Shown here: positions 54,761-63,320 of the stretch, one piece after another
Layout: every line of letters starts with the position of its first letter
Position numbering within the stretch: position 1 is the first letter of the stretch
From: Hyphomicrobiales bacterium
Lineage (GTDB): Bacteria > Pseudomonadota > Alphaproteobacteria > Rhizobiales > Rhizobiaceae
Assembly (NCBI GenBank): GCA_900465675.1
Contig: UBJR01000004.1
Location: 186,001-250,000, forward strand
DNA: 64,000 nucleotides
Reading direction: 5' to 3'
Made by a program: the position numbers and the translations under genes
The notes under the pieces: model-generated
Seen by the model: only the letters and a program-made list of their open reading frames with translations
Databases searched by the model: none
Told to the model about the DNA's origin: nothing

Positions 54761-55138
54761 ATGCCGGATGCGCGCCGCCTGAGCGCTCGCATCGCCGTTT
54801 CCCTCGTGCTTGCAATCTTTGCTTATCTTGGCCTGCTGCTTGGCGGCAACCTCATTCTCGGACCCGATTCCCAGACCAACAATGCGTTGAGTGCACCTGG
54901 GAAGGAAACGCAGCCGCTGCAGCTGACGGCGCGTGAAGCCGTTCGCGGACTGCTTGCTACCGACCGCAAGATCGCGCCGAAGCAGACGCTGCACGATTCC
55001 GATGCAGCCGCGCTGCCGCTTCTTCCGCATCTCGAATTCGCCGAATGGCCGGCACCTGCGACTGCGGGCGTCACCGATACGGCCACCCGGCCCGCCGCCA
55101 CGGCGGCCCATCAGCCTCGCGCACCGCCGCTCGCCTGA
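54761..55138 (+). CDS. Small membrane-anchored protein of unknown function upstream of secDF
   Basis: The ATG at 54761 is preceded by AAGGAATGATGAGGGA; a TTG at 54719 is also in frame. The product of about 125 residues has one hydrophobic segment (about residues 10-32, IAVSLVLAIFAYLGLLLGG) and a periplasmic Ala/Pro/Thr-rich tail. It lies 86 bases before secDF on the same strand. No family recognised. Confidence 0.6.
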   Translation: MPDARRLSARIAVSLVLAIFAYLGLLLGGNLILGPDSQTNNALSAPGKETQPLQLTAREAVRGLLATDRKIAPKQTLHDSDAAALPLLPHLEFAEWPAPATAGVTDTATRPAATAAHQPRAPPLA

Positions 55139-55224
55139 TTTTCCGCGCCACTCGCGCTTCAAGAACATGCAGAGACACAGCCAGCGCCTTGCGCCGGCCT
55201 ACTTTTATTCAAGGATCAGATAGA

Positions 55225-57780
55225 ATGCGCAATTCACCATGGCTGGTGTTCACCTATTCGGTGATCATCGTGCTCGGCCTCATCATCGCGCTGCCGAACG
55301 TGCTGTCGCAAAGTACCCTCAGCAAGCTGCCGGCCTGGCTGCCGCATAGCCAGGTCTCCCTCGGCCTCGACCTTCGCGGTGGCTCGCACCTCGTTCTCGA
55401 AGTCGACGAAGCCGACCTGACCAAGGAACGGCTGCAGACCCTGCTGCAGGACGCCCGCCGCGTTCTGCGCGAGAAGAGCATCCAGACGAAGTCGATCGTT
55501 CTCAACAACAACCAGATCGTTGTCACCCCGGTTGATCCGGAACAGAGCGGCGCAGCCGTTACCCAGCTGCAGACGCTCGGCAACCCGATCAGCACAGGCC
55601 TCAGCGCCGGTCAGTCCGATCTTTCGGTCACGACCAACGGCGGCAACGTGATCGTCGCCTTCTCGCCGGCCGGTCTCGCGAGCCATGTCGATTCCGCTGT
55701 CCAGCAGAGCCTTGAAGTCATTCGCCAGCGCGTCGACCAGGTTGGCGTGGCCGAACCGACGATCCAGCGCATCGGCGCGAACCGCGTTCTCGTGCAGCTT
55801 CCGGGCGCGCAGGATCCGTCGCGTCTGCGCCAGCTCCTCGGCTCGACTGCTAAGATGTCGTTCCACATGCTCGCCCCGAACAACCAGCCGGGTCCTGGTG
55901 TGACCATGCTGAAGGACGACAAGGGCGAGAGCTATCCGGTTCTCGACCGTGTCGAAATCTCCGGCGACCGCCTCTCGGATGCCCGTGTCGGCTTCGACCC
56001 GAACACGCATGAGCCGATCGTCAGCTTCCGCTTCGACAGCGCCGGCGCAACCCGCTTTGCCGATATCACCCGCCAGAATGTCGGCAATCCCTTCGCCATC
56101 GTTCTCGACGACAAGGTGCTGAGCGCCCCGGTCATCCGCGAACCGATCACCGGCGGCTCCGGCCAGATTTCCGGCAGCTTCTCGGCGGATACCGCAACGA
56201 CGCTTGCAGCCATGCTGCGCGCCGGCGCCCTGCCCGCCAAGCTGACCGTCATCGAAGAGCGCACCGTCGGCGCCGACCTCGGCGCCGATGCGATCCGCAT
56301 GGGTATCTATTCGGGCATCGTCGGCTTCGTCCTCGTCGCCCTCTTCATCTTCGTCCTCTACGGCAAGTGGGGCTTCCTCGCGAACTTCGCCCTGCTGATC
56401 CACACGATCCTGACCTTCTCGGCCCTGACGCTGGTCGGCGCGACGCTGACACTGCCGGGTATTGCCGGTATCGTGCTCGGCATCGGTCTGGCCGTTGACG
56501 CGAACGTTCTGATCAACGAGCGCATCCGCGAAGAAACGCGCAAGGGCAAGAGCGCCTTTGCCGCTATCGACACCGGCTTCCGCCGCGCCTACTCCACGAT
56601 TATCGACGGCAACATGACAGCGCTGATTGCCGCCGCCATCCTGTTCTGGTTCGGCTCCGGCCCGGTCCGCGGCTTCGCCGTTACCATGGCACTCGGCCTG
56701 ATCATCTCGATGTTCACCTCGGTCGCCTTCGTTCGCGTCACGATGATCGAGATTACCCGCCGCCAGAAGCTGAAGGTTCTGAACATCAAGCCGCTGCTGC
56801 CGATGATGTTCAACCCCTATGGCCGCCACATCCAGTTCATGAAGGCACGCTTCTTCGGCGTCAGCGTCTCGGCGCTGCTGTCGATCGCATCCGTCATCCT
56901 CTTCATCCATCCTGGCCTCAACTACGGCGTCGACTTCCGTGGTGGTATCCAGATGTCGGTCAAGACGACCGAGGCGGCCGATCTCGGCAAGTTCCGCGAA
57001 GGTCTGAACAGCCTTGGCCTCGGCGAAGTCTCCCTGCAGTCCTATGGTGACAACAACACCATGGCCGTGCGCGCACAGCGCCAGGACGGCGGCGAAGAAG
57101 CCCAGACCGTTGCTGTCGAGAAGCTGAAGAACGAGATCGTCAAGATCGATCCGTCGGCGACGGTGACTGGCACCGACGTCATAGGCCCGAAGGTCTCTGG
57201 CGAACTCGCATGGGCCGGCATCCTGTCCGTTGTCATCGCCAGCCTGGCAATGCTCGCCTATATCTGGGCGCGCTTCGAATGGCCGTTTGCGGTCGGCGCC
57301 ATCGTCACGCTCGTTCTCGACGTGACCAAGGCCATCGGCTTCTTCGCGCTGACGGGCCTGGACTTCAACCTGACCGCCATCGCCGCGATCCTGACGCTTG
57401 TCGGCTACTCGGTGAACGATAAGGTCGTCGTCTACGACCGCATGCGTGAAAACATGCGTCTCTACAAGTCGATGCCGCTGCGCGAGATCATCGACCGTTC
57501 AATCAACGAGACGCTGGCCCGAAGCCTCTACACCAACGCGACGGCCTTCCTCGCGCTGCTGCCGATGGCAATCTGGGGCGGCAGTGCCGTCGAAAGCTTC
57601 GCGATCCCGATGGTGTTCGGCATTCTCGTTGCCGGCGCGTCGTCGATCTTCATCGCGGCGCCGATCCTGTTGTTCCTTGGCGACTGGCGCCGCCGCCACG
57701 CCAAGCCGGCAGCGGATGCCAAGCCGGAAGCCGAGATCATTCCTCCGGCACCGGCAGAGCCGCGCAAGTCGATCGGCTAA
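55225..57780 (+). CDS. secDF: Fused protein translocase subunit SecDF
   Basis: The ATG at 55225 (MRNSPWLVFTYSVIIVLGLI) has AAGGAT upstream; the open frame extends further 5' but that part overlaps the preceding gene in another frame. The 851-residue protein contains complete SecD (about 1-500, with GLDLRGGSHLVLEVD) and SecF (about 540-830, with NYGVDFRGGIQMSV) in one chain with twelve membrane segments. Many alphaproteobacteria have the fused form. It uses the proton motive force to pull exported proteins out of SecYEG. Confidence 0.95.
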   Translation: MRNSPWLVFTYSVIIVLGLIIALPNVLSQSTLSKLPAWLPHSQVSLGLDLRGGSHLVLEVDEADLTKERLQTLLQDARRVLREKSIQTKSIVLNNNQIVVTPVDPEQSGAAVTQLQTLGNPISTGLSAGQSDLSVTTNGGNVIVAFSPAGLASHVDSAVQQSLEVIRQRVDQVGVAEPTIQRIGANRVLVQLPGAQDPSRLRQLLGSTAKMSFHMLAPNNQPGPGVTMLKDDKGESYPVLDRVEISGDRLSDARVGFDPNTHEPIVSFRFDSAGATRFADITRQNVGNPFAIVLDDKVLSAPVIREPITGGSGQISGSFSADTATTLAAMLRAGALPAKLTVIEERTVGADLGADAIRMGIYSGIVGFVLVALFIFVLYGKWGFLANFALLIHTILTFSALTLVGATLTLPGIAGIVLGIGLAVDANVLINERIREETRKGKSAFAAIDTGFRRAYSTIIDGNMTALIAAAILFWFGSGPVRGFAVTMALGLIISMFTSVAFVRVTMIEITRRQKLKVLNIKPLLPMMFNPYGRHIQFMKARFFGVSVSALLSIASVILFIHPGLNYGVDFRGGIQMSVKTTEAADLGKFREGLNSLGLGEVSLQSYGDNNTMAVRAQRQDGGEEAQTVAVEKLKNEIVKIDPSATVTGTDVIGPKVSGELAWAGILSVVIASLAMLAYIWARFEWPFAVGAIVTLVLDVTKAIGFFALTGLDFNLTAIAAILTLVGYSVNDKVVVYDRMRENMRLYKSMPLREIIDRSINETLARSLYTNATAFLALLPMAIWGGSAVESFAIPMVFGILVAGASSIFIAAPILLFLGDWRRRHAKPAADAKPEAEIIPPAPAEPRKSIG

Positions 57781-57806
57781 AAACTGGTTGCTAACAAAAG
57801 CTTGAG

Positions 57807-57840
57807 GCGGGCGCCGGTTGCAGAACCGGCGCCCGCTTTC
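57807..57840 (+). terminator. Rho-independent terminator of secDF
   Basis: A 13-bp perfect stem (GCGGGCGCCGGTT/AACCGGCGCCCGC, four-base loop) followed by TTTC lies 26 bases after the secDF stop. Confidence 0.85.
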
Positions 57841-57874
57841 TATGGTGCTCCCAAGGTCGAGGGGAGATACCGCC

Positions 57875-58576
57875 ATGTCATCCAGCACGACGCCGGAAGA
57901 GACCAAAAGCACCGAGGAGCGGATCCGCCGCTTCCTGGCCGTGGCTTCTCATGACCTGCAGTCGCCGCTCCGTCACATCGCCATGTATTCGGAAATCCTG
58001 CTTGAAGATCTCGAAGGCCGGATCAGCGCCGACGAGAAGCAAAGCCTGACAACCATTCTCGAAAAGGTGCAAACGGCGCAGAAGCTGACCAAGGCGCTGA
58101 TGACTTTTGCATCGGGCACCCCGCAGGCCGCACGCGAGAATGTGGATCTGACAATCGCTTCTGAGACCGCGTGGTCTGAAGCCACGGCGGAGTTTCCAGA
58201 GACCAAAGCCGTGCTGGCTCATGGCGGGCTGCCGGAACTGCGAACCGACCCCACCTTACTGACGGCCGTGCTGAAGCAGCTCTTCGTCAACGCGATTGCC
58301 CATGGCGAGCGAGAGGACCTTCGGGTGGAAGTCGGGGCTGTGCGCGATGGCGAAGAGCTTGTCATTTCCGTCGCCGATAACGGCCGGGGCATCGATCCCG
58401 CGCATCAGGCACGCATTTTCGAGGCGTTCTGGAAGCTGCCGAAATCCGGAAGAGTTCCCGGGCCGGGACTTGGCTTGACGGTTTGCCGTGAGCTGGTCGC
58501 TGCCCTTGGCGGCACGGTGACGCTTGCAGCATCATCCGCCAGCGGCAGCCGCTTCGAAGTCCGTCTGCCTGCCTGA
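57875..58576 (+). CDS. Soluble histidine kinase without sensor domain
   Basis: The ATG at 57875 follows GGGGAGAT. The 233-residue protein consists only of a HisKA-type dimerisation domain with His26 (ASHDLQSPLRH) and an HATPase domain (N box LFVNAIAHG, G1 DNGRGIDPAHQARIF, G2 GPGLGLTV). No sensor or membrane segment exists, so it must receive input from another protein. The HDLxxPLR motif is of the phytochrome-kinase class, as in two other kinases nearby. The converging receiver gene ends four bases away. Confidence 0.88.
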   Translation: MSSSTTPEETKSTEERIRRFLAVASHDLQSPLRHIAMYSEILLEDLEGRISADEKQSLTTILEKVQTAQKLTKALMTFASGTPQAARENVDLTIASETAWSEATAEFPETKAVLAHGGLPELRTDPTLLTAVLKQLFVNAIAHGEREDLRVEVGAVRDGEELVISVADNGRGIDPAHQARIFEAFWKLPKSGRVPGPGLGLTVCRELVAALGGTVTLAASSASGSRFEVRLPA

Positions 58577-58580
58577 GCCG

Positions 58581-59018
58581 TCAGATCGTGTAGTCGTCCT
58601 TCCAGAAATCCGGGACGTCGTAGGTCACGTATTCGCGGATGATGTATTGCAGCGTCCGCGCATCCATCTCGTCCTTGCCAATGCGGAAATCGACACCATA
58701 ATCCGGGAACTGCTGGAAATAGCCATCGGAAATATCGGTCGAGATCACGCCGATGGGGCCGGTATAGCCGATGCCGCGCAGTTCCGGCACCGTCTCGCGG
58801 AAATCGGCATTCGGGAGCAGACGGTTGTCGAGCAGGATCAGATCGTAGCGCGCAGCCTTGATCTTCTCGAGGGCGTCACCGATCGACTGGGCGTATTCGA
58901 CATCGACGGCCGGCTCCGAGAGGCTGCCGATCTTCTTCTTCAGTGAACGGAATTCAATGAACTCGTCGTCCACGAACAGGACCTTCACGGTCCGCCCGGC
59001 GCTTGTCTCGGCTGCCAT
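58581..59018 (-). CDS. Single-domain response regulator
   Basis: The ATG at 59018 has GGAGGGG five bases upstream; a GTG at 59036 overlaps the upstream stop. The 145-residue receiver has Asp17-Asp18, phospho-site Asp64 (LILLDNRLLPNAD), a Ser/Thr in VISTDI and Lys in RIGKDE. The DNRLLP variation and the longer C-terminal helix (about 120-145) make it unusual. It is coupled to the upstream LuxR gene, whose stop lies 15 bases before the ATG. Confidence 0.88.
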   Translation of the reverse strand: MAAETSAGRTVKVLFVDDEFIEFRSLKKKIGSLSEPAVDVEYAQSIGDALEKIKAARYDLILLDNRLLPNADFRETVPELRGIGYTGPIGVISTDISDGYFQQFPDYGVDFRIGKDEMDARTLQYIIREYVTYDVPDFWKDDYTI

Positions 59019-59032
59019 ACCATCCCCTCCGG

Positions 59033-59737
59033 TCACGAAACGAGCCCGTTCCGGAGCGCTATGGCTACCATATGTACGCGGTTGACCGCGTCGAGCTTTC
59101 TGACTGCCGCCGTAATATGCGAATTCACCGTATGCTCCGACAAACCGAGAATGATGGCGATCTCAGCAGAGGTCTTGCCTTCGCTCGTCCATTTGACGAT
59201 CTCGGCTTCGCGCTGCGTCAGACGTCCAGACATTTCCTGGGTCAAGATTTCCTCGTACAGCTTGTCGAATATACGCATGACGTCAAGCAGGACGTCGGCG
59301 ATCTCGCTCTGGTCCGGCTCCTGGCGAACGCCGCTGAGCACCAGACAGTATCGCCGTCCCTCAGGCGTAAAGAGCGGAATCAACAAAAACGTGTTGCCGT
59401 TGAATTCGTTGAACACCAGATCGGCGGGATAGCCTTCCAGCTGTGCGCTCTTGCCGAAAACCGGGGACGTGAGGAACTGCGCGGATTTCGCCTTGATCGC
59501 CCCCAGCGCCTCCTTCAGCGTCCGGATAAACAGCGTCGCACGCCGCTCCGCCACGTTGGTGATGACGATTTCACGCTCTCCGAACGGCGCTGCCGCCTCG
59601 GAAATCTTTGCCAGAACGAAATTGTCGAAATGGTAGTGGTGCGCCGCCGCCTTGAACAAGCGGAAGAAATCGGTCCGGTTGATGGCCCGGTTCAGCTCGG
59701 GCCCAGTATGAAAAGGAACAGCCGCAGCATTGGTCAT
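59033..59737 (-). CDS. LuxR-type regulator related in layout to VisN/VisR
   Basis: The preferred start is ATG at 59737 (MTNAAAVPFHTGPELN) with AAGG upstream, giving 234 residues; an open extension to 59884 is unsupported. The N-terminal 150 residues resemble an autoinducer-binding-type domain (FRLFKAAAHHYHFDNFVLAK) and the C-terminus is a LuxR helix-turn-helix (LTQREAEIVKWTSEGKTSAE, IAIILGLSEHTVNSHITAAV). Size and layout match VisN and VisR. No acyl-homoserine lactone synthase gene is near, so it is probably an orphan receptor or ligand-free regulator. Confidence 0.88.
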   Translation of the reverse strand: MTNAAAVPFHTGPELNRAINRTDFFRLFKAAAHHYHFDNFVLAKISEAAAPFGEREIVITNVAERRATLFIRTLKEALGAIKAKSAQFLTSPVFGKSAQLEGYPADLVFNEFNGNTFLLIPLFTPEGRRYCLVLSGVRQEPDQSEIADVLLDVMRIFDKLYEEILTQEMSGRLTQREAEIVKWTSEGKTSAEIAIILGLSEHTVNSHITAAVRKLDAVNRVHMVAIALRNGLVS

Positions 59738-60196
59738 TCCGGCAACCTTACCTCGAAACTTCCAGAAGTCACTCCACACCATCCCGAAATCTTGGGATAT
59801 ACGTCCTAAACGCGAACAGTTACAAAAAAACCGAGACAGTTGATGGGGATAACGGGACGGGGACTTCCCAGTATCCCAAGGCAAACAAGCCCATCAATTT
59901 CTCAACCGCAAGTGATGCAAAGGCAGATATACTGAAATCGTAGTCTTACCTAGGTATCGCATTTTTCGTTGTTCATGATCTCATGAGTAGCGGGAAAAGT
60001 GCCGGAAGTAAGCGCGAGAGAGCCGATAGATCCATTCAGCTAAGGGGTTGGCTGAAGTTCGTGGCGGCGAATATGGGTCAGTCGGCTCTCTCAGCGCTCA
60101 AATCACTCCTCTTCCTCTTGGTTGTATCTTGGGACGCTGAACAAGCCTTGTCAATTGGCGTTTCAGCGTGCTGCCGCGTGTCCGGGCACCTGGCGC
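59738..60196. other. Non-coding gap upstream of LuxR gene
   Basis: This 459-base region lies between two minus-strand genes and is less GC-rich than its surroundings. A 76-codon plus-strand frame (59983-60213) overlaps the next gene and has no ribosome site or familiar sequence, so I do not call it. The region should contain the promoter of the LuxR-receiver pair. Confidence 0.4.
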
Positions 60197-60574
60197 CTAC
60201 ACCAGTTGATTGAGAAGACTATCGTTCAAATTCAAAGGCTTCTGCAGGTAGATATGGGCGCCGGCTTCCAGCGAACGCTCCCGGTCCTCATCGGCGTCCG
60301 AACCGCTGCATATGCCAAGCTTCACCGATGCGAAGCGGGGATCGAGGCTGACCCTGCGCACCAAAGCAAGACCGTCGTCGAGAGGCATGTAGAGATCGGC
60401 GATCAGCAGATCGGGAAGCGGCTCGCCCGTGGCATGACGCGCCTCCAGCATCTCCCAAACCGGCTGCGCCTGGGAAAACGACACAAGCTCGGCGGTGAAG
60501 GCGCCCTTCCGGTGCATGTAATCGAGATAGAAGAGATCATCCTTGCTATCATCGATGTAGAATATCAAAGGCAT
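60197..60574 (-). CDS. Single-domain response regulator (Rcp1 type)
   Basis: The 125-residue receiver has Asp8-Asp9 followed by the SKDDLFYL segment typical of Rcp1-type regulators, phospho-site Asp60 (LLIADLYMPLDDG), Ser in ICSGSD and Lys in YLQKPL. Rcp1-type receivers pair with phytochrome-like kinases. It diverges from the large kinase gene, 188 bases between starts. Confidence 0.9.
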   Translation of the reverse strand: MPLIFYIDDSKDDLFYLDYMHRKGAFTAELVSFSQAQPVWEMLEARHATGEPLPDLLIADLYMPLDDGLALVRRVSLDPRFASVKLGICSGSDADEDRERSLEAGAHIYLQKPLNLNDSLLNQLV

Positions 60575-60762
60575 AGCTGCTTCACCCGGTCGCCACCGGC
60601 GATGTCCCGCCTGTTTCGCGATGCGACAATAAAGATACTTCGCTAAGAATCGTTATCAACCTCCCCTGAATCGGCAGAGGAAAGACGTACACAACCTTAC
60701 GTTTCCTATTGTGTATTCGGCCATTTCGGAAAAGATGACCCGAATTCAGGAGGATCGACCGC

Positions 60763-62904
60763 GTGTGGAATGCCGCCAGCTTGAGGGACGAAGCGCAGAA
60801 GAAGGGCCGCTACCGCGTAGCCGCGATCGCCATCGGAACGCTCATCACGCTTCTCGGCATCTGCGCGATCACCGGCTGGCTGCTGGAAGTCGAGGTCATC
60901 GTCTCCGTCGTGCCGGAATTTCCGGCGATGGCATTCAATACGGCGCTCTGCTTCGTGCTCTCCGGTCTAGCATTGGCGGGATCGGTATCGAAGCTGCAGC
61001 GTCTGAACATGGCGGCGTCCCTGATCTCGCTGTGTGTGGCGGCAATCACCGTGACGCGGTTTGCTGAGATCATCTCGCTCGGTCGCACCTCGCATATGGT
61101 CGATCGCGTGTTGACCAACCTCCTCGTCTCGCGGGAATTTTCCGACCTGATCGGCGGCGGTATGGGGCCGAATACGACGCTCTGCTTCCTGATCGGCAAT
61201 CTTGCGCTGCTTGCCGGCCGGAACTGGAAGGATGACAGGGCTCCCCTGCTCCAGGAATTGACGGGCTATGTGATCATAACGCTCGGCATGGTCGCCTTCG
61301 CTGCTTACGTCACCAGCGCCGAGGAGGGGTATCGCTGGGGTCCCTATGCGGCGATGGCGCTGCATACATCGATCGGGGTGACGTTCTTCGGCGGCGGATT
61401 GCTCGCCGCCGCCTGGTGGCGCCAGCCGCAGGGCAGCGCCAGCGTGCCGCTCTGGATCCCCGGCGTCGTCTGTTTCACCGGACTGCTCGCCGACCTCTAT
61501 ACGCCGCTCGGGGTGGCGAACGGCATTCTTTATGTGCCGCTGATTTTGACCGCCCTCTGGTTCGGCAATCGCAACGCACCGCTCTATCTTGCGTTCGTCT
61601 GCACGGTCCTCATCCTTCTCGGCTTCTTCGCCGTCAACCATAGCGACACGGTCGTCTGGCCCGAGGCTGCCAACCGCGCGATCACCATCGGCCTGCTGTG
61701 GCTGATCGGCTATCTGGTGCACAATTACATGCGCAACAGCGCCAGCCTGGAGACGGAGCGCATCCGCTTCAGCTCACTGGTGCGCAACACGCCGGATGCC
61801 GTGATTACCATGGATCAGCGCGGCGTGATCTCCAGCTTCAATCCCGCGGCCGAGCAGATGTTCGGCTACCTGCCATCCGAAACGCTCGGCAAGAACATCA
61901 ATATGCTGATGCCGGAGCCCTATCACTCTGAGCATGACCGCTATCTGCAGCACTACCATGAGACCGGCGAAGAACGGATCATAGGCACGACGCGCATGGT
62001 GTCCGGCCGCCGCAAGAATGGCGTGGTGTTTCCGCTCGATCTGTCCGTCAGCGTGGTGCCGACAAGCGGCGCGCGGACATTCGTCGGCATCGTGCGCGAC
62101 ATCAGCGACAGGGTGCAGCAGCAAGAGCGTCTGAAGACGACGCTGGCGCAGCTCGAAGCCTATACGGCCGATCTGGAGCGCAGCAACCAGGATCTCGACG
62201 AATTCGCCTACATCGCCTCGCACGATCTGAAGGAGCCGTTGCGCGGGCTGCACAATCACTCACGCTTCCTGCTCGAGGACTACGAAAACCAGCTCGACGA
62301 GGACGGCGTTCGCCGTCTCAACCGGCTGGTGCGGCTCAGCCAGAGGATGGAGAAGCTCGTCAACGATCTTCTCTATTTCTCCCGCATCGGACGCCAGCAG
62401 CTGGCCGTAAAGCGCACCGACATCAATCTCGTCATCAAGGACGTGGTGGCAACGCTGGAAGTGTTTCTGGAAGAGCGGCGCGCACGGGTCGTGGTGGACG
62501 GAGAGCTTCCAGAGGTTGTCTGCGACGCGACGCGGCTGACCGAGGTGTTCCGGAACCTGGTGACCAACGCCGTCAAATACAACGACAAGCCGGAACCGCT
62601 GGTCACCATCGGCTATCTGGAGCAATACACCGGCAAAGATGGTGCAACGGCGCGCGGCGTGTTTTTCGTCAAGGACAACGGCAAGGGCATCGCGACGGAA
62701 TTTTACGAGGACATTTTCCGGATTTTCAAACGGCTTGAAAAATCGCAGGATTCGGATGATGGAACCGGGGCCGGACTGACCTTCGTGCGAAAGATCATTG
62801 GCCGCCACAATGGCGAGATATGGCTGGAGTCCGAGATGGGTGCAGGCACCACATTCTACTTTACGCTGGGAAGCAACAGAGAGGGCCACAATGCAGCCGC
62901 GTGA
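60763..62904 (+). CDS. Membrane sensor histidine kinase with PAS domain
   Basis: The GTG at 60763 has AGGAGG nine bases upstream. The 713-residue protein has about eight membrane segments in residues 15-325, a PAS domain about 335-450 (PDAVITMDQRGVISSFNPAA), then HisKA with His487 (ASHDLKEPLRGLHNHS) and an HATPase (VTNAVKYNDKPEP, DNGKGIATEFYEDIFRIFKR). The HDLKEPLR motif marks the phytochrome-kinase class. The membrane part may sense a small molecule or redox state. Its last 14 bases overlap the next gene, a receiver that is its likely partner. Confidence 0.93.
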   Translation: MWNAASLRDEAQKKGRYRVAAIAIGTLITLLGICAITGWLLEVEVIVSVVPEFPAMAFNTALCFVLSGLALAGSVSKLQRLNMAASLISLCVAAITVTRFAEIISLGRTSHMVDRVLTNLLVSREFSDLIGGGMGPNTTLCFLIGNLALLAGRNWKDDRAPLLQELTGYVIITLGMVAFAAYVTSAEEGYRWGPYAAMALHTSIGVTFFGGGLLAAAWWRQPQGSASVPLWIPGVVCFTGLLADLYTPLGVANGILYVPLILTALWFGNRNAPLYLAFVCTVLILLGFFAVNHSDTVVWPEAANRAITIGLLWLIGYLVHNYMRNSASLETERIRFSSLVRNTPDAVITMDQRGVISSFNPAAEQMFGYLPSETLGKNINMLMPEPYHSEHDRYLQHYHETGEERIIGTTRMVSGRRKNGVVFPLDLSVSVVPTSGARTFVGIVRDISDRVQQQERLKTTLAQLEAYTADLERSNQDLDEFAYIASHDLKEPLRGLHNHSRFLLEDYENQLDEDGVRRLNRLVRLSQRMEKLVNDLLYFSRIGRQQLAVKRTDINLVIKDVVATLEVFLEERRARVVVDGELPEVVCDATRLTEVFRNLVTNAVKYNDKPEPLVTIGYLEQYTGKDGATARGVFFVKDNGKGIATEFYEDIFRIFKRLEKSQDSDDGTGAGLTFVRKIIGRHNGEIWLESEMGAGTTFYFTLGSNREGHNAAA

Positions 62905-63316
62905 TATGCAGCCGATCCTGATTGTTGAGGACAGCGAGGACGACTTCGAGGCGACGATGCGTGCCTTCAAGCGCACCAACCTGCGCAACCCGATCCGCTG
63001 GGCCGCTTCGGGCCAGGAAGCGCTCGATGAGCTTGCCGGCATGAACCCGCGCCCCGGCCTGATCCTGCTCGATCTCAACATGCCGGGCCTCGATGGCCGC
63101 AAGACGCTTGAGGCGATCAAATCCAATCCGCAGTGGCGCAAGATCCCGGTGGTTATTCTGACGACGTCGGACGACGAGCGCGACATCGAAGGCTGCTATG
63201 CACTCGGCGCCAATACTTATGTGCAAAAACCTGTCGATCTCGACGGGCTGTTCTCCGCGATCCAGCGGCTGAAGGAATACTGGTTCGAGATTGCCATCCT
63301 GCCGCACGAGGATTGA
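62891..63316 (+). CDS. Single-domain response regulator, Rcp1 type
   Basis: The ATG at 62891 lies inside the end of the kinase gene (14-base overlap). The 141-residue receiver has Glu13-Asp14 with SEDDFEATMRAF, phospho-site Asp61 (LILLDLNMPGLDG), Thr in ILTTSD and Lys in YVQKPV. The C-terminal LKEYWFEIAILP helix is diagnostic of Rcp1-type regulators. Confidence 0.94.
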   Translation: MQPRDMQPILIVEDSEDDFEATMRAFKRTNLRNPIRWAASGQEALDELAGMNPRPGLILLDLNMPGLDGRKTLEAIKSNPQWRKIPVVILTTSDDERDIEGCYALGANTYVQKPVDLDGLFSAIQRLKEYWFEIAILPHED

Positions 63317-63320
63317 ACGA

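Noticed and set aside
55234..56910. 558-codon open frame on the minus strand
   Set aside because: Antisense to secDF; charged low-complexity product typical of a shadow frame.
59983..60213. 76-codon plus-strand frame in the gap before the Rcp1-type gene
   Set aside because: Overlaps the opposite-strand gene end, lacks a ribosome site and has no familiar sequence.
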